A stretch of 64,000 nucleotides of DNA from Euborellia annulipes (taxonomy: Eukaryota; Arthropoda; Insecta; Dermaptera; Anisolabididae), in assembly GCA_023213315.1 (NCBI GenBank), contig JAKCPI010002958.1, positions 88,193 through 152,192 of the forward strand. The letters are read 5' to 3'. Shown here one piece after another: positions 22,190-35,633 of this stretch; positions within the stretch are counted from its first letter, which is position 1; every line of letters begins with the position of its first letter. The position numbers were made by a program, and so were the translations under genes. The notes beneath the pieces are model-generated. The model was not told the DNA's origin. It did no database searches and worked only from the letters and a program-made list of their open reading frames with translations.

Positions 22190-24115
22190 TTAAACCTATC
22201 TTGAAAGGAATCGTTGGGAAAATTATTTAGACTTGAATATATTAAATGTTTTATTTTAAAACTTTTTAAACACAAATAAAAATCCACGAACATTAGCTTA
22301 TCTTAAGCTATTAAATATCTAGTGACTTATTTAAAAAAAAAAAAAACTAAGGATTATTTAAGTTAAATTTAACAAAGAAAGTAAAAAAAAAATTTCTTAT
22401 AATGAAAAAGAAAATTAAGAAGATTATGTATTGGAAAATTACACAAGTTTTCAATTTGGCCAAAGTATGAAGGGCCAACCCTAAGCATTTCGTAGTGTGT
22501 ATTCAAAAATCAAAGGTCCACCCATACCAAAGATGAGCAAATTTATTTATTTATTTATTTATAGCCTTTTATTGGTTCTCTTTACAATAATGTTCATATA
22601 TTTTTATATGTTTTACATTAGAATTTAATATAGTTCAAAATTACATTATATTTAATTAATAATTTCGGTAATTTTCTTTATGGTGGAACCAGGCCCCTTA
22701 GGGCATAGGCCTCTCACAGGAACTTCCATGCCTCTCGTTGTCTGGCAACTCTCTGCCAATACCTTCCGGCTACCTTCGCGATATCATCATCCCATCTTTT
22801 AAGGACCACATCCCCCCCCCTAAGGGACTGAGATCATTACATTAAGAAATACTGATCCATGTTTTATAATGTGATGGTAGGCTATATCTTACTTGAAATA
22901 AATCTGTTGGTCTCAGAGCTCTTCTTTCTTCTGATTGCCCACGAATATCTTCAACTGAATCTCCAAGTAATTCATTTTTTAATAGACAAGAGTAAGCGGG
23001 TGCATCTCGACTTCCTTCGCCGTTATCTCGGGCTTTATCATCACTATTGTTATTCTCCTAAAAAAAATAAAAACCAATTAATTATAATGTAAAATTAAAA
23101 TATTTTTACACAGAGAACCGAACTAAAAATAAAAAAGTATTTTTTGTAATTTAAACAAAATAAAAACTATCAAGATGGGAAATTCACTTTCTTTGATCTA
23201 CAGTACATTAATTGAACATTTCGAAATCATTGATAGAGTGTCAAATTTCAACAAACGAGATAAAATGTTAAATTTATCCAGTGTATTTGAAACCATTTAC
23301 TCCAGAAAAACATATAAAATGAGGGTAGTCAACAGTATTTAAATATCTTAAATAATTAGTAAATTTGGAAAGTTCTTCTTTATTTTATTAAAATATTTAT
23401 GAAATTTAAAATTTTTATTTTTTTTTAAACATATCTTGAAAGGAATCGTTGGGAAAATTATTTAGACTTGAATATATTAAATGTTTTATTTTAAAACTTT
23501 TTAAACACAAATAAAAATCCAGGAACATTAGCTTATCTTAAGCTATTAAATATCTAGTGACTTATTTAAAAAAAAAAAAACTAAGGATTATTTAAGTTAA
23601 ATTTAACAAAGAAGGAAGTAATATTAAAAAAAAAATGTCTGATAATGAAAAAGAAAATTAAGAAGATTATGTATTGGAAAATTACACAAGTTTTCAATTT
23701 GTTTTTTTATTTCGAAATGGTCAGAATTAAGAAGGGACAAAGCAATGTCAGATTAGGAATTGTATAAATTGTAAATATAATCCTGAAAATGGCAAAACAA
23801 TTAATTATATAGAAAGAAAATTATTAACATTGAAAGCTGATGGCAGTCAGAAAATGTTTATATATATTAGGTCTTAAATTCGTAGTGACCTTCTTTATTT
23901 TAAAACTAAGTACATAATTCATTTCACAAATTTCTTTCTCGATTATATAGAGATTTTTTTGAGATTTTAAAACGAACCAACGGAGGGGGAGGGGGTTGAG
24001 GCCCGAATTCATACACTGAACATGACCTACGTACGCCTTGGATACTTTATCTACAAATAGAATTAGATGCTTTTTCAATAGTATTTTTAAAAGAGAAAAA
24101 TAAGTATGAAGTAAG
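22190..24115 (-). pseudogene. Third fizzy-related fragment (copy C) with one exon 3-like block
   Basis: This is a composite. 22190-22458 matches 7000-7285; 22459-22800 matches 1630-1966, including the end of the RTE LINE; 22801-22860 matches the array's intron 3 insert; 22893-23057 is an open exon 3-like block of 55 codons with AG and GT borders; 23058-24110 matches 6637-7690. Because it contains the LINE 3' end, it was copied from copy A after that insertion. Its exon is intermediate: it shares SDD and ALRP with copy A but keeps [11 protein letters not shown] and LLGDSVED like the intact gene. No other exons remain. Confidence 0.75.
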
Positions 24116-24263
24116 AAAAAGTTGAAATGACGCCACTGATTAACATATATATAGAGGTAAGAGAAAGTAAAAATATTTTGTTTTAATAAAATATACAAAT
24201 AAAACACTCGGTTATCTCTTTAAAGATATTTATTAATTATAAATTAATAAAAATCTTGAAATA

Positions 24264-24440
24264 CAGGGTGGGGCATAAATAGAGAGACGATCATCTCAAT
24301 GATGTTATTTTTAAACAATAGCACTCACATAAAAAGCTTTTTGATAGACTTCCCAATCATGTAACTTTTATTATGCAAACAATAAAATGAATTACTTTTT
24401 TGACCTTCTTAAATCGTCTAAATATTTATGACCCACCCTG
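24264..24440. mobile_element. 177-bp Tc1/mariner-type MITE
   Basis: The termini cagggtggggcataaat and atttatgacccaccctg are complementary apart from one base, and TA flanks both ends, as for Tc1/mariner target sites. It is non-coding. Confidence 0.75.
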
Positions 24441-26453
24441 TATTTGGAAAATGTTTCAACAAGAGCATACGGTTTTGTTTTCCTGAAAACTAGTTTCATT
24501 TATTTTATACAACAAAAAAAAAATCCTCTTATAAAATACAAATAGCTGCCTTTTCAAAGCAAATTCTTAATTCTGACCATTTGGAATTTGTTAAACTTAT
24601 GGGTCGATCCAATATAATGAGATCATAAAAAAATATATAAATAAAAATGAAAATTGCACGCATAATTAAAAAACAAAGCACCCTAAAAACACAAAACTAA
24701 AAAATAATATATATATTTATATATGATATACATTTGTGTATATATATATTTATATTATAGGCATTTTTATAGGGCTCTATACAAACAAAACTCAGACTAA
24801 TTTTTTTTTTTATAAATGCATCAAATAGTTTTGAAATTATATTTCAAAACTCCATTTGTATACGAGCCTCTTATTTATTTATTTATTTAATTAAATATAT
24901 TATGTTCATTTTTGGAGTTGGCAAAATCATAGGCTTCTTTGGACGTTTTTGTCAACTTCAAAGATAATCATAATATTAAAAGAAAATATATGAATATACT
25001 TGATACATTTGTACACAATATAGATTGAAATAACAGGCAATCATTATAGACTCTGAATAAATTTATTATTTTTTTAGTATATTAAAATTTTAATTTGCAA
25101 GACATTTAGAGAGAATATAAGAATGCTGCCTTTTTTAATAAATATATTATACTATATTTGAAAGAATATACATATGTATGAAAACCTTTGGAATGTATCC
25201 ATTTTGGATTTTTTTTTTAATAAGAAGTTTTTTACACAAGATTTAGCCAAAAACAGTTCGGCTACTATACATATACTATGAAAATTAGAAAGATCTTTTG
25301 ATATTTGTTCAATAGATAATTAAAAATTATATAGAATACTAACTTTCTGTCCTGCTAGAATTTTTTAACACTTGCTACAAACTTTGTTTCTGCTAAATAT
25401 TAAGATTAAATTAAACGAGAATTTTTTTTTCCTCTATAAATTAGAAAATATTTATTACACGATGTTAAGTTATTTGATGGAAACAGAAAAAAATGAGACA
25501 GTCTTCAAGCTTGTGGGTGTTTTAATAATTCGATCTTTCAGATCTCATAGTATATTTAAATTTAAAAATGAGGACAAAATTGGATTTCAATTAATTAATT
25601 TTAATTTAAATAAATATTTTAGATTTTCTTTTATTATATATATACATTTTTTTTTTAAATTAAATATTACTTTATAAGTAATAAGTAAATAAATAAACGC
25701 TCTGCTTTATTTGCTACTTATTAAATTTAGTTTCGGCAATATGTATTTTGTAGATTTTCCTCAGTAATATCACTTCTTCAAAGGCTGACGAATGAAGCAA
25801 CTATTACTTATGGCCGAAACGTTATTTATTTTTTTTTTAATATGATGAAAATAAAACAGAGCGGAAAATAAAGATCTTGTCGTTTTATAATATATTAATA
25901 AATTTAGAAACTAAATAGATTATAAAAATAAATATTAGTTGGATTTTTCATCTTTCTAAAAAAATTTTAGGCCTGTTTGTTTAAAAAAAAAATATCAGAC
26001 AGAATTTAAGTGAGATAATGGAAGTCAATCAAATAATTTGCTTGTCGAAGTTTCACCTGTTTCCAGATTTATTGAAGACAGTTTTATTAATATCAACAAT
26101 TTGACACCTTAAGTAGCATGACAAGTTTGTTCTTTAGCTAGTCGATATTAGAATGTGTTGAAAACCTGTCAAATGATCTTTATTTTTTTATTTAACTGTT
26201 TTCCAACACCTCTTGTTAAAAATATTTTGTGGAGGAATAAAAAATAATGTTATATACAACCAAAGAAAAATTATCCAAATTAAAATAGGGCTAAAAAGAA
26301 TATATTTGTCCTCAAAAACTAAAGTGAAATATTTTAATGTTATATATATATATATATAGATATATATAGATATATATAATTTTTTTTTAATTATTATAGC
26401 AAATGAGGAATTCTTCTATTTGAAAATATATATATATATATAATAGTCTTAAT
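24441..26453. other. Gene-free AT-rich stretch 3' of fizzy-related
   Basis: It contains (TA)n tracts (24706-24750, 26340-26375), A/T runs and the hairpin element at 25697-25863. The open frame at 25372-25677 is AT-driven low complexity with no domain. The fizzy-related 3' UTR and poly-A site should lie near the right end, but no unique signal stands out. Confidence 0.5.
25697..25863. mobile_element. Hairpin element with degenerate hammerhead-like core
   Basis: The outer arms cgctctgctttattt and aaataaaacagagcg are complementary. Inside, ctgacga at 25785-25791 and gccgaaacgtta at 25813-25824 match the two halves of a hammerhead core, but no clean stem II connects them. Opposite-strand ctgagga and gccgaaac are also present (25740-25763). 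Confidence 0.5.
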
Positions 26454-29400
26454 TTATCGAATACTTGAAAATAAATTTAAGACCGATTTATTTTCCTATA
26501 AAAAAACAGAAAATAAAAATTCGTTAGTGAAAAATAAATAAATAAACAAGGGATTTTCTTAAATACCTTTTGTGATCGTGCTTTGCTAAAAACATTCCAA
26601 AATCGGAGAGTTTCGTCCCCAGCGCCTGTCACTATCGCTTCTCCATCAGGCGACATGGCAAGATAAAGTACCCGATAAGAATGTCCAGTTAATTTGGCTA
26701 CCTGACTTAGGCTAGGATATTTCCATACGAGAATTTGGTTCTGGGAATATCCATGTGTGCTCACCTGGAAGAAAAAAAATCATATTTAAAATACACTAAA
26801 GAAAGAAAAACAAATCCTGTATTGTTTTGTATAACAAAATATATAAATATTCAATTTGAAAGTCTATTATCAAAAATATCTCAGCAATGTCTTATAAAAA
26901 TATGAGAGGAATCTACTATTTAAAACAAACAAGATAAGGACACAAATTTTTTTTTCAAATAATGTTTATTTTTTCCTTAAGAAAACAAATATTGTAAATG
27001 GAAATTAAAAATATCCTTAGAGGTAAAGAAAGTTAGAGGAGTGGAATTTTCTAAAGATTAGATCGTTAGGATTTAAATATAATGAAAATATTCAAGATAT
27101 CCTGGTTAACAGAATTTCTCAATTTGTGTAAAAAATATTAAGGGGCGCAATGGAGTGCAGAGCTGTTTCTGCAGGAGATCACCTGCATCAGAGCGGTCAT
27201 CAGCTTAAAGAAGGCACCTCACAAAGAACATGTATGACGCCCCTAAGGCTTTTAAATAATTTTTGGACCAAGCCCACCTATAAAATCCTCGCGGCACTGA
27301 GGATGATGCATGTTATATGCGTCGAAATATTTGCCAAATAAAGGACGTCAGGTGGAGCGTTTAATCTGCTGGTTTTATTCTCCAACCCCATTCCAAATAG
27401 ATATTTTAAAATTCCCACCTGAGACCGCCTATCGTGACCATACACGCGAAAAACTGACATAATTCCAGCCTTAAGGAAAATATTATTGAATTCAATCGGG
27501 ATTTTTGAGCCTCAAGGCCGCTACCACACACATTGAGGATTTTTCCTCAACGCGTGTACTATTCACGCCGGGCCTTGAGAAAATCTCGAGGGTGTGGTGG
27601 CTGGCTTTAGAAATGTATAAGATAATTCATATTATGTTTCTTAAATTAGAATATCATCATAGTTCTTAAGAAGAAACAAAATGTTACATCAAGGAAGGGT
27701 TGCAGGAGCAGAAAGTGGCAGCCAAATGTTTTGCCTCTGATACATTTCTTAATTTATGGACGATCTTTCCAAATATTAGGTCCATATAAAAAGTCCTGAT
27801 TAAATTTAAATCTTAGCATTTTATTCACTTTTTTGGCATATGCAGAGAAAGTAAGAAAAATACACCAAGATATATTATTTTAATAAAAATTTATCAACTT
27901 ACCAATTCAGATGAATGTTTTGACCAGGCGAGATTACAAACTTGTGAGCCCGTATCAACAGATTGCATGGGTTGTCCAGTTAAAGTGTTCCAAAAACGGA
28001 TACATCGGTCAGCTGTTCCTCCGCCACTAGCTAGCAATCCATGATGATGGGGTGACCAAGCAATTGCTGGAAAAATTAATTAATTACCAAAGATTCTTTT
28101 TTTTTTTTTTTCAATTTTTATTAAAAATTAATAAATACCTTTTACCGCTGCCAAATGTTCAGTATAGGTTTGGACAGGGACAACCGAATGTAAATTCCAA
28201 ACATACAGACGGTTATCATTTCCTCCAGAAGCCAAATATTGGTTATCAGGAGACCATTTGAGTCCACAAACCTAAAAGTTTTCATTACATATTAAAATAA
28301 ATCACAAATAAAATAGGAAAAATTAAAAAACGCTATATCAAAGACTACAAATATTGGAATTGGTATTCATAAATTCTCTCAGCACTTAAGTTTTCAGTAC
28401 CTATTTTTCACCAGTTCAAGATATTAAGCCTATGATTATTATATATATATATATATATATGGGTCATCATTCTACAAAAATGGGTTAACTTTGGGGTCGA
28501 ATTTGAAATGCACAATTTGTAACTTTGATTTCAATTGTTTGTAATGATTTTGATAGACAATAAGTTAATTTTATTGTATCCATATAGTAACACTCAGATT
28601 TTTTTTTTGTATTAATATATAAGCTCATCAGCCTCTTAGCTATAAGGATAAAAAAACTTCCAGGGGACTGATGTTTTTTTTTATATAAAACACAAAAAAT
28701 GTGCTAATTGATATGGAATACTTTTTTCTTTTATATATTAAATATAACAATGAAAAGACAGCAAATCCAGTACTATTTATTTTTTATATACATTCATATT
28801 ATTTAATTGGGTGAAATGAAAATCAAAACAAAAACATTAGAGAAATTTTTCAATTAATATTTATTAATAGACAATAACTTGTTTAGATTGTGTTATGTGT
28901 TAGACAAATGCAGTATAGTGACAGATACACCTGGTATGTTCCCAGCCCCAGAAAAATAATTTTTCTAATGGTGATTTAATATAAGGTCCTCATGATTAAA
29001 AAATAGGGAGAAAAATCTTAATACTAATAGGTTGAGAGAATGTTATATTATTATTAATAATAATATATATATGAAGTATATTACCAAGGGAAGTGTTTTT
29101 TGGTAAAAATAATTCCTATTAATCGTTGTTAGAAAATATCGATTCTTTCAAAAAACAATCGTGAATAAACGAACCCGTTGTTGAGGAATATTTTTCAGGA
29201 AAATACTATTTTTTAACTTATTTGAATATAATCATCGTTTGGAAGTAATCGAAGCTTTTTAACAATCTATTATTTATAAAGAAAACAGCCATATTCACCA
29301 CAGTATAATAACGCCTTATTTTTGGAAAAGTTTATGTGCAAGGAGTACTGTGGCATAGCTGAGTAAATGGGGCAATCCAGGGCTTTGTGATGATAAAAAC

Positions 29401-30241
29401 ATTTTGAGTATATGGAAATTGAAAGATCTATATTTGTTTTATTACCTCATTAAACAATTATATTTTTTTATTATTTAATTTTGTGAAACCAAAGTCTAAA
29501 TAAATTATTGTCAGTTAATATACCTTGTATGTATTAATGATTTAAAAAAAATAAAATAAAAGGTTTAATGGCATACTAAGAGAATTGTATTGTAACCCTT
29601 TTTAGTCTGTCTTTGTTTTGTAGTTTTAAAAGAGTTTAAGTCAATATTGTATTTATATAACAATATAGATTTGTAGAGGCCAAAGTATGAAGGGCCAACC
29701 CTAAGCATATCAAAAATCAAAGGTCTAGCCATACCAAAGATGAGCAAATACGAATTTTAATTTCAAAGAAAAACAGGAATATGTTCATTATCCGTTTTCC
29801 ATGTAAAATAATTATAATTTTTGTTTATTTTGAAAATAATATGAATAAGATATAATTCATATTTTTTGGTTAAATGGCTTTATTTGTATAAGATACATTT
29901 CTGTGATCTTATAAAATACAGTTAACCGGAAAACATGAATTTTTTATTTAATAAGAACAATTGTGAAAGTTTCAACTCCCAATTTATACCTCTTGCCTAT
30001 GGCCGACGAGCCGTCTTTCTGCAACAATTGAGGGACTCCTAGCATCTCTTTGAAGTATTAATCTATCACGACTTCCAGAGGAGAGGACATCGCCATTCCA
30101 AGCTAAAGCACCTACTCGGGCTGAATGGCCTGCCATTTGATTCACTTGTTTATTTACAGCTACATCCCATACTTGTACATAACCATGATGTGTTCCAACT
30201 GAAACGAGATTACCCTGGCAACAAAAAACTCACAAATTATA

Positions 30242-30272
<31 letters not shown>

Positions 30273-32005
30273 TAAATAATAATAAGATACTACATACCCT
30301 TTCGTTCCAAGCAACTGAAGTAATGGAATTTCCATCACCTGATAAATCACAAAGTCTTGTTACTTGGCTAGTACAGGCTGACCATAAATAAACACAGCTT
30401 CCCAAACCTACACTTAGAACATTCTGAGATGACCAATCCACTAAATTTAAATAAAAATCATCTTGAAGTTCAGGAGCATCGAGTACCTAGATTCAAATAA
30501 ATATGGCATTTTATATTTACTAGCTATTGTATTATAAAGTTATAAACAAATACAATTAATTTTTATATTAATATATACCTTAAAGGGAATTTTCGAAATT
30601 TTTCTTGTAGCTTTCCTAGGAGATCTAAGTAATTTTTGACTCTTGGCACTGACAGGTGACATTGAATAAGAAAATCTTGCTAGAGATTCGGCAGCTGAAG
30701 CTTTTAATGGATTTTTAGATGGTGAAAGAAACTAAAATAATATTTTAAAATAGATATCAGAATTGTTATTATTAATGAATCAACAATTTTTTTAGTTTAA
30801 ATGTGATTAATTTGTAAAATATACTATGTCATAGTATACCGAAAAAATTGCTGAGAACATTACATTAAGACGTACTGATCCATGTTTTATAATGTGATGG
30901 TAGGCTATATCTTACTTGAAATAAATTTTTTCCTTTGACAGGAGTCAGAGCTCGTCTTTCTTCTGATTGCCCACGAATATCTTCAACTGCATCTCCAAGT
31001 AATTCATTTTTTAATAGACAAGAGTAAGCGAGCGCATCTCGACTTCCTTCGCCGTTATCTCGGGCTTTATTTGGGGTTTTACCACTATTGTTATTCTCCT
31101 AAAAAAATAAAAACCAATTAATTTACATAATTTATGTTACATATGATTTATAATGTAAAATAAAAATATTTTTACACAGAGAACCGAACTAAAAATAAAA
31201 AAGTATTTTTTGTATTTTAAACAAAAAATAAAAACCATCAAGATGGGAAATTCACTTTCTTTGATCTTCAGTATGTTAATTGAACATTTCCAAATCATTG
31301 AATGAGTGTCAAATTTCAACAAACGAGAAAAAGATTAAAATAAAATGTTAAATTTATCCGTGTATTTGAAATCATTTACTCCAGAAAAACATATAAAATA
31401 AGGATAGTCAACAGTATTTAAATATCTTAAATTTGAAAAGTTCTTCAAGTAAAAGTGACACTCAAAATGAATAGTATTAAATATCGCTTTTTTCAGAAGC
31501 TATTTTATTATTAGTTTTAATTTAAAAAAGTAATTAAATAGAAGAAATAAATATTTTATAAGGTATCTGTTAATAGATGCACATTATAAATGTTATTCTA
31601 GCTTGAATAGATTATATTGTTTATTTGAAAAATGCCACATACATCTGTGTGCTAATACCGTGTGTAAATATTTTTTATAATTAACTTACCGAAATAAGGG
31701 AAAACTTAATTTGCCAATTTTTGGCATCTCGTGTAGGAATAAATCGATCGCATTGTGACGATGTGGCCTGATTGGATAAAGGCTCTGAAAGCTGAAGAAA
31801 AAAAAATATCAACTATCAAAAAATCTGTGTTTTTAAAAATAAATAATTGAAAAAATATATTTACCAGATATGATGTGTCCATACGATCTGTATTTGGTGA
31901 AACATCATCAATTCCATGTTGAATTTTATATGCAGATGAAGAAGAAGAAGATTGACTTGTGTTCAATTGTCTCAAAAGACGTTTTTCATAGTCTTGATTA
32001 AACAT
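26454..32005 (-). CDS. fzr: Fizzy-related / Cdh1, APC/C co-activator (10 exons, 509 aa)
   Basis: Cdh1 binds the anaphase-promoting complex and recruits D-box and KEN substrates for ubiquitination in late mitosis, G1 and endocycles. Exons: 31865-32005, 31690-31791, 30916-31098, 30579-30731, 30298-30486, 29990-30214, 28139-28271, 27903-28066, 26567-26764 and 26454-26495; all have GT-AG borders and phases close in frame. Visible parts: start [13 protein letters not shown], polyserine 18-24, C-box DRFIPTR 62-68, KLLRSPRK 175-182, seven-blade WD40 propeller from about 206 ([14 protein letters not shown] through [17 protein letters not shown]), and the C-terminal tail [10 protein letters not shown] ending in the IR dipeptide. 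The last exon is only 14 codons, including the stop. Length fits the family (about 480-500). Potential CDK sites (SP/TP) lie in exons 3-4. The start matches the conserved N-terminus. Partial copies lie downstream at 3945-6636 and 22893-23057. Confidence 0.95.
27140..27465 (+). mobile_element. Repeat in fizzy-related intron 9 with hammerhead-like core
   Basis: A GC-richer island in the intron contains ctgagga (27297-27303), one extra t, a 7-bp stem gatgcat/atgcgtc with one wobble (27305-27311, 27317-27323) and gaaa (27324-27327). Unlike the others, no clear cleavage triplet follows. No terminal repeats were found, so the ends are approximate. Related broken fragments are near 17200. Confidence 0.5.
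28441..29737 (-). repeat. Fizzy-related intron 6 segment duplicated in copy A
   Basis: This is intronic and non-coding, nearly identical to 383-1700. It starts in a (TA)n tract and runs to the empty LINE target site at 29738. It is the reference state for dating the RTE insertion in copy A. Confidence 0.85.
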
Positions 32006-32860
32006 TTTATTTTATAAACTAAAGAAAAATAAATAAAATTATTAATAAAACTCTGAAAAACATATTTAAAGAATAAGCAATAATATAATACCCGAAGGTC
32101 TTTAAATGTGTTTTTATTATGTATATATTATATATATTTTATAAAGCTATTTATTAAAAAATATATAATATATAAAAGTCTATATGGTTTTAAATTTAAA
32201 AAAAAAAGAAAAACTGATAATTTTGAAAGTTTAAATGCTTTTTTAATTTTATTTTTAACGGAATAAGTTATTAAATAAAAGGACTGAATCTTCAAATTCA
32301 ATGTCTCCGTTGCTTTTGCAATTTGCAGATCTCCACCCGAACGGTAAGAGACCTACAATGTTGCCAGATCAAAGGGCACGGCAATGTTGCCATATCTCAC
32401 AAAACATTTTTTAAAATAATTTTAACTAGCCTTTAAAAAATAATTAATTATAAATAAACAATATAAAAATACTTAAAAAACTTTAACTTTTCTGTTTTGA
32501 TGAAGATTTTTTATGCTAATATTATAAAGTATAAAATAATATAATCGTTGTGTTTATGAAAAAAAAATTGTTTATAAAATCTCGTTATAGATTGTAAATA
32601 ATAAAAGAAAATTTTAAATAGCTCGTAAACAAAAACAAATAAGAATAAAAGGAAAGATGAATTAATTATATTATGAAAGCTACGATGCGTATATTTGTTT
32701 TGTTTCAAAAGGCGGGATTTATAAAAATATGAAAGTGAAATCAACTGGAATAGATAAGAAGAAATAAAGATTATAATATTAAAATTTAACAGTATTTATA
32801 TTTTTAAATAATAAATTAATAAAAAATGTCAAAAACTTGGATAATTAAAATGTAATGTAT
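32006..32860. other. Upstream region of fizzy-related
   Basis: This should hold the fizzy-related promoter and 5' UTR. A locally GC-richer patch at 32300-32400 contains two copies of aatgttgcca. No TATA box or initiator can be assigned with confidence. The rest is A/T runs. Confidence 0.35.
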
Positions 32861-32868
32861 GATGTAAG

Positions 32869-33241
32869 CAGAGTTGGCAAGTTTTATCCCGCCGAGTATA
32901 ATACACGGTTTTATACATGTATAAAACTATCGCGGATAAAACTAGGCCGATGTATAAAAGGTATAAAACTGTAAAAAACCAACCCCCTCCCCCTGAAAAA
33001 ACAGCTTAAAAGCTTTTCATATTTTATAATGTTCTAAAGCATTGACGATGTTGTTTGCTTTTTATTTAGTGAATAATATAATCAAAATATTAATAATTGA
33101 AAAATGAAATTTTATTTGAACTTCCTTTCTCGTCGTGTTTGCGCATGCGCATCCAAGTTTTATACATTTTATACGTTTTATACAAGTTTTATCCGCAATT
33201 TTTGTATAAAACTGCAAAATCGTGTATAAAACCCAACTCTG
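32869..33241. mobile_element. 373-bp hAT-type MITE with perfect 8-bp target duplication
   Basis: The ends are cagagttggcaagttttat and, on the other strand, cagagttgggttttataca. The 8-base duplication gatgtaag lies immediately outside both ends (32861-32868 and 33242-33249), which is diagnostic of hAT-type insertion. Inside, tataaaac and its complement recur many times near both ends, as expected for transposase-binding subterminal repeats. No transposase is present. Confidence 0.85.
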
Positions 33242-33399
33242 GATGTAAGAGAAATAATGTAAGAAGAGTGTCTTTCTGTTAAATAAAAATATTAATAGCA
33301 CTCTTCCCCTGTTTTGATTTTCTGATAGAATTCAAGATGAATAATTTATATATTATAAATAATTAATGAATATATCATTATAATATGATAATTTAATGG

Positions 33400-34290
33400 C
33401 AATTGTGCTGCACTCTAGCGGAGACTTTAAAACACGAGAGTGCAGCAAAAATCAAGTAGAAAAAAGAATTTTCTGAATGGCATTTGACTCGAGGCAGGGG
33501 CGTATATAGAATTTTTCGGGGGGGGAGGGGGGGGGGCGAACTCGGAAATTTTTGGCAGGGAAAATTTTTTGACGAATTTTCTATTTCTAACGTCTTTTTG
33601 GCCTGAAACGTAGAAATATATAAAGGAAATTGAAGGGGGGGGGGGGGGATTTTTAATATAACTGTATAGGGAAGTAATTTTTATGCCTAGGGTACACTAT
33701 CGCCGAGTGCACTAGCAAAGACATTTGTCGAGGTGTCTAGATTCTAATTGGACTAAGTCCACTTTCGCTCAATCTTGACCGAGACGTTTCATAATTTTTT
33801 TAGATATTGTTTGAGATATTTGGCAATGATCCAAATTATTTCAATTAGAATGAATATACTACTAAATGGAAAAAAAAAAATTGAAAATTTAATAAAAAAT
33901 GTAAAATTTGTTGTCACCATTTAATCTCGTAATCATCTAAATCTGGGTAGAGCAAAATTTTTTTTTTCTTTTTCAGAATTTTTTAATTATTCGGCAACTG
34001 TTAAATTGTGCATTAAATCAGTTGACGAATCCAGAAAAAATAAATTTTTTTTTATTTCTTTCTTCGATATCTTCTGCTTTGTTCTTAATTGTTATCATAT
34101 ACATATAAATTAGCAACCTGGCTTAAACAGAGCAAATTTCACCTCCCAAATAAAAAAGCGGAATATAACATTTGTTATATTTTAATTAAATCATTTATAA
34201 ATTGAAACGTATAAATTTAAAAACAAATAATTAGAACTAGTTATAATTTGAAAAAAAAATGAGAACAATAAACATAAAAAAAAAAACAAA
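33400..34290. other. Intergenic repeats between fizzy-related and CZIB
   Basis: It contains a ggggcgtatata start with poly-G tracts at 33499-33540 and 33630-33645, a short inverted pair around 33408-33445 (gtgctgcactct against gagtgcagca), then A/T-rich sequence that includes the CZIB 3' UTR. No gene is seen. Confidence 0.5.
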
Positions 34291-35586
34291 TCATGCTTTG
34301 GTGAATTGGAACTTCACATCTTCAATTGAAATAGGACAATATTCCTTTTCGTCATAATCGAGCCAATCGGAAGAAGATAAATCTACATCTTCAAAAACTG
34401 TTCCAGATTCGGCTGTCACAATCCAATTTTTCTAAAAAGAAAATAATTTGGTAAATTATTAATATTATTGTTATTGTTTTGAATTCTGATAATGCCTGAA
34501 TAATCCTTAATAATTATACAGTATCAAACAGGGGCGTATATAAAAATTTTTCGGGGGGGCGAACTCATTTTTAATACCCCCCCCCCCATACACAAAAATA
34601 TTTTTAAAATACCGGATATACCTCAGCCTCGAGGGGCCCGGGCCATCCTCTCAAAGACAAGTTTTTATTAAATAACGAAATTTTTTCTGCCCTGCGGAAA
34701 ATTTTTTGTTAGGGCGGAAATTTTTTGCCGAAATTTTTCCGTCCCTTTTCCACCGAGCGAAAAATTTTTTTCCTCTTCCGTGAAAATCATTTTGACGAAA
34801 TTTTTTCAGTCCTACGGGAAATCTATATAGATTTGAAAAATTTCGGGGGGGGCCTCGCCCCCCACCCCTTATATACGCCCCTGGTATGGAGGGAGGTCTG
34901 GGCTTGACAAACAGGGGTTTATCAAAGGGGTTATTTAAATGTACATTATTATATTATTATTATATAATTGATTTATGAATTTTAATCAAAACTGTTGGAG
35001 AGAATTTTTTTTTTCGAGAAAATAGAAGAAAAATGAAAAACTATATCAGTAAAGTACTAGTACTTTTTGGCCGATTCTGATCAAAAGCTTTTTTTCACGC
35101 CTCAGGGGGGTGCCTAAATTAAATATAAAATTTCAACCACCTAGCTCAATTCCTTCATACTTTAAATTGAACACACACAGACAGACAGACCATGTTTCAA
35201 AAACCACTTTTTTGGACTCAGGAGACCCCAAAACAATAAAATTTTCTCCAAGTCGAAATTCCACGGTTTCAGTTCAATATTCGCTGCCAATAAACATACT
35301 GTTTTATCTGTGGTGAATCAAGTATGCAGATTGACTTGCGGGTTTTTCGTTTGCGTTAGTGGATGGATTTTATTTTATCCGTTGGAGAGGGTTATTAAAT
35401 AATGAAAAATGCTGCTATTTGTGAATGCCCAATTTTAAATATACTATATTAGTTGTATTAAGATAAAGTTCTTCCTATGCATAAAATCTACGTTGACACC
35501 TTAAAATGACTCTCAAACAGCTCATGGTCAGAACCGTGGACGCTGCATTTCTCATTATTTTATTGCAGGGTCCAATTATATCACAG

Positions 35587-35633
<47 letters not shown>

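Noticed and set aside
25372..25677. 101-codon frame as a gene
   Set aside because: It is a low-complexity AT-driven peptide (Phe, Lys, Leu, Asn) with no start context, splice structure or family resemblance.
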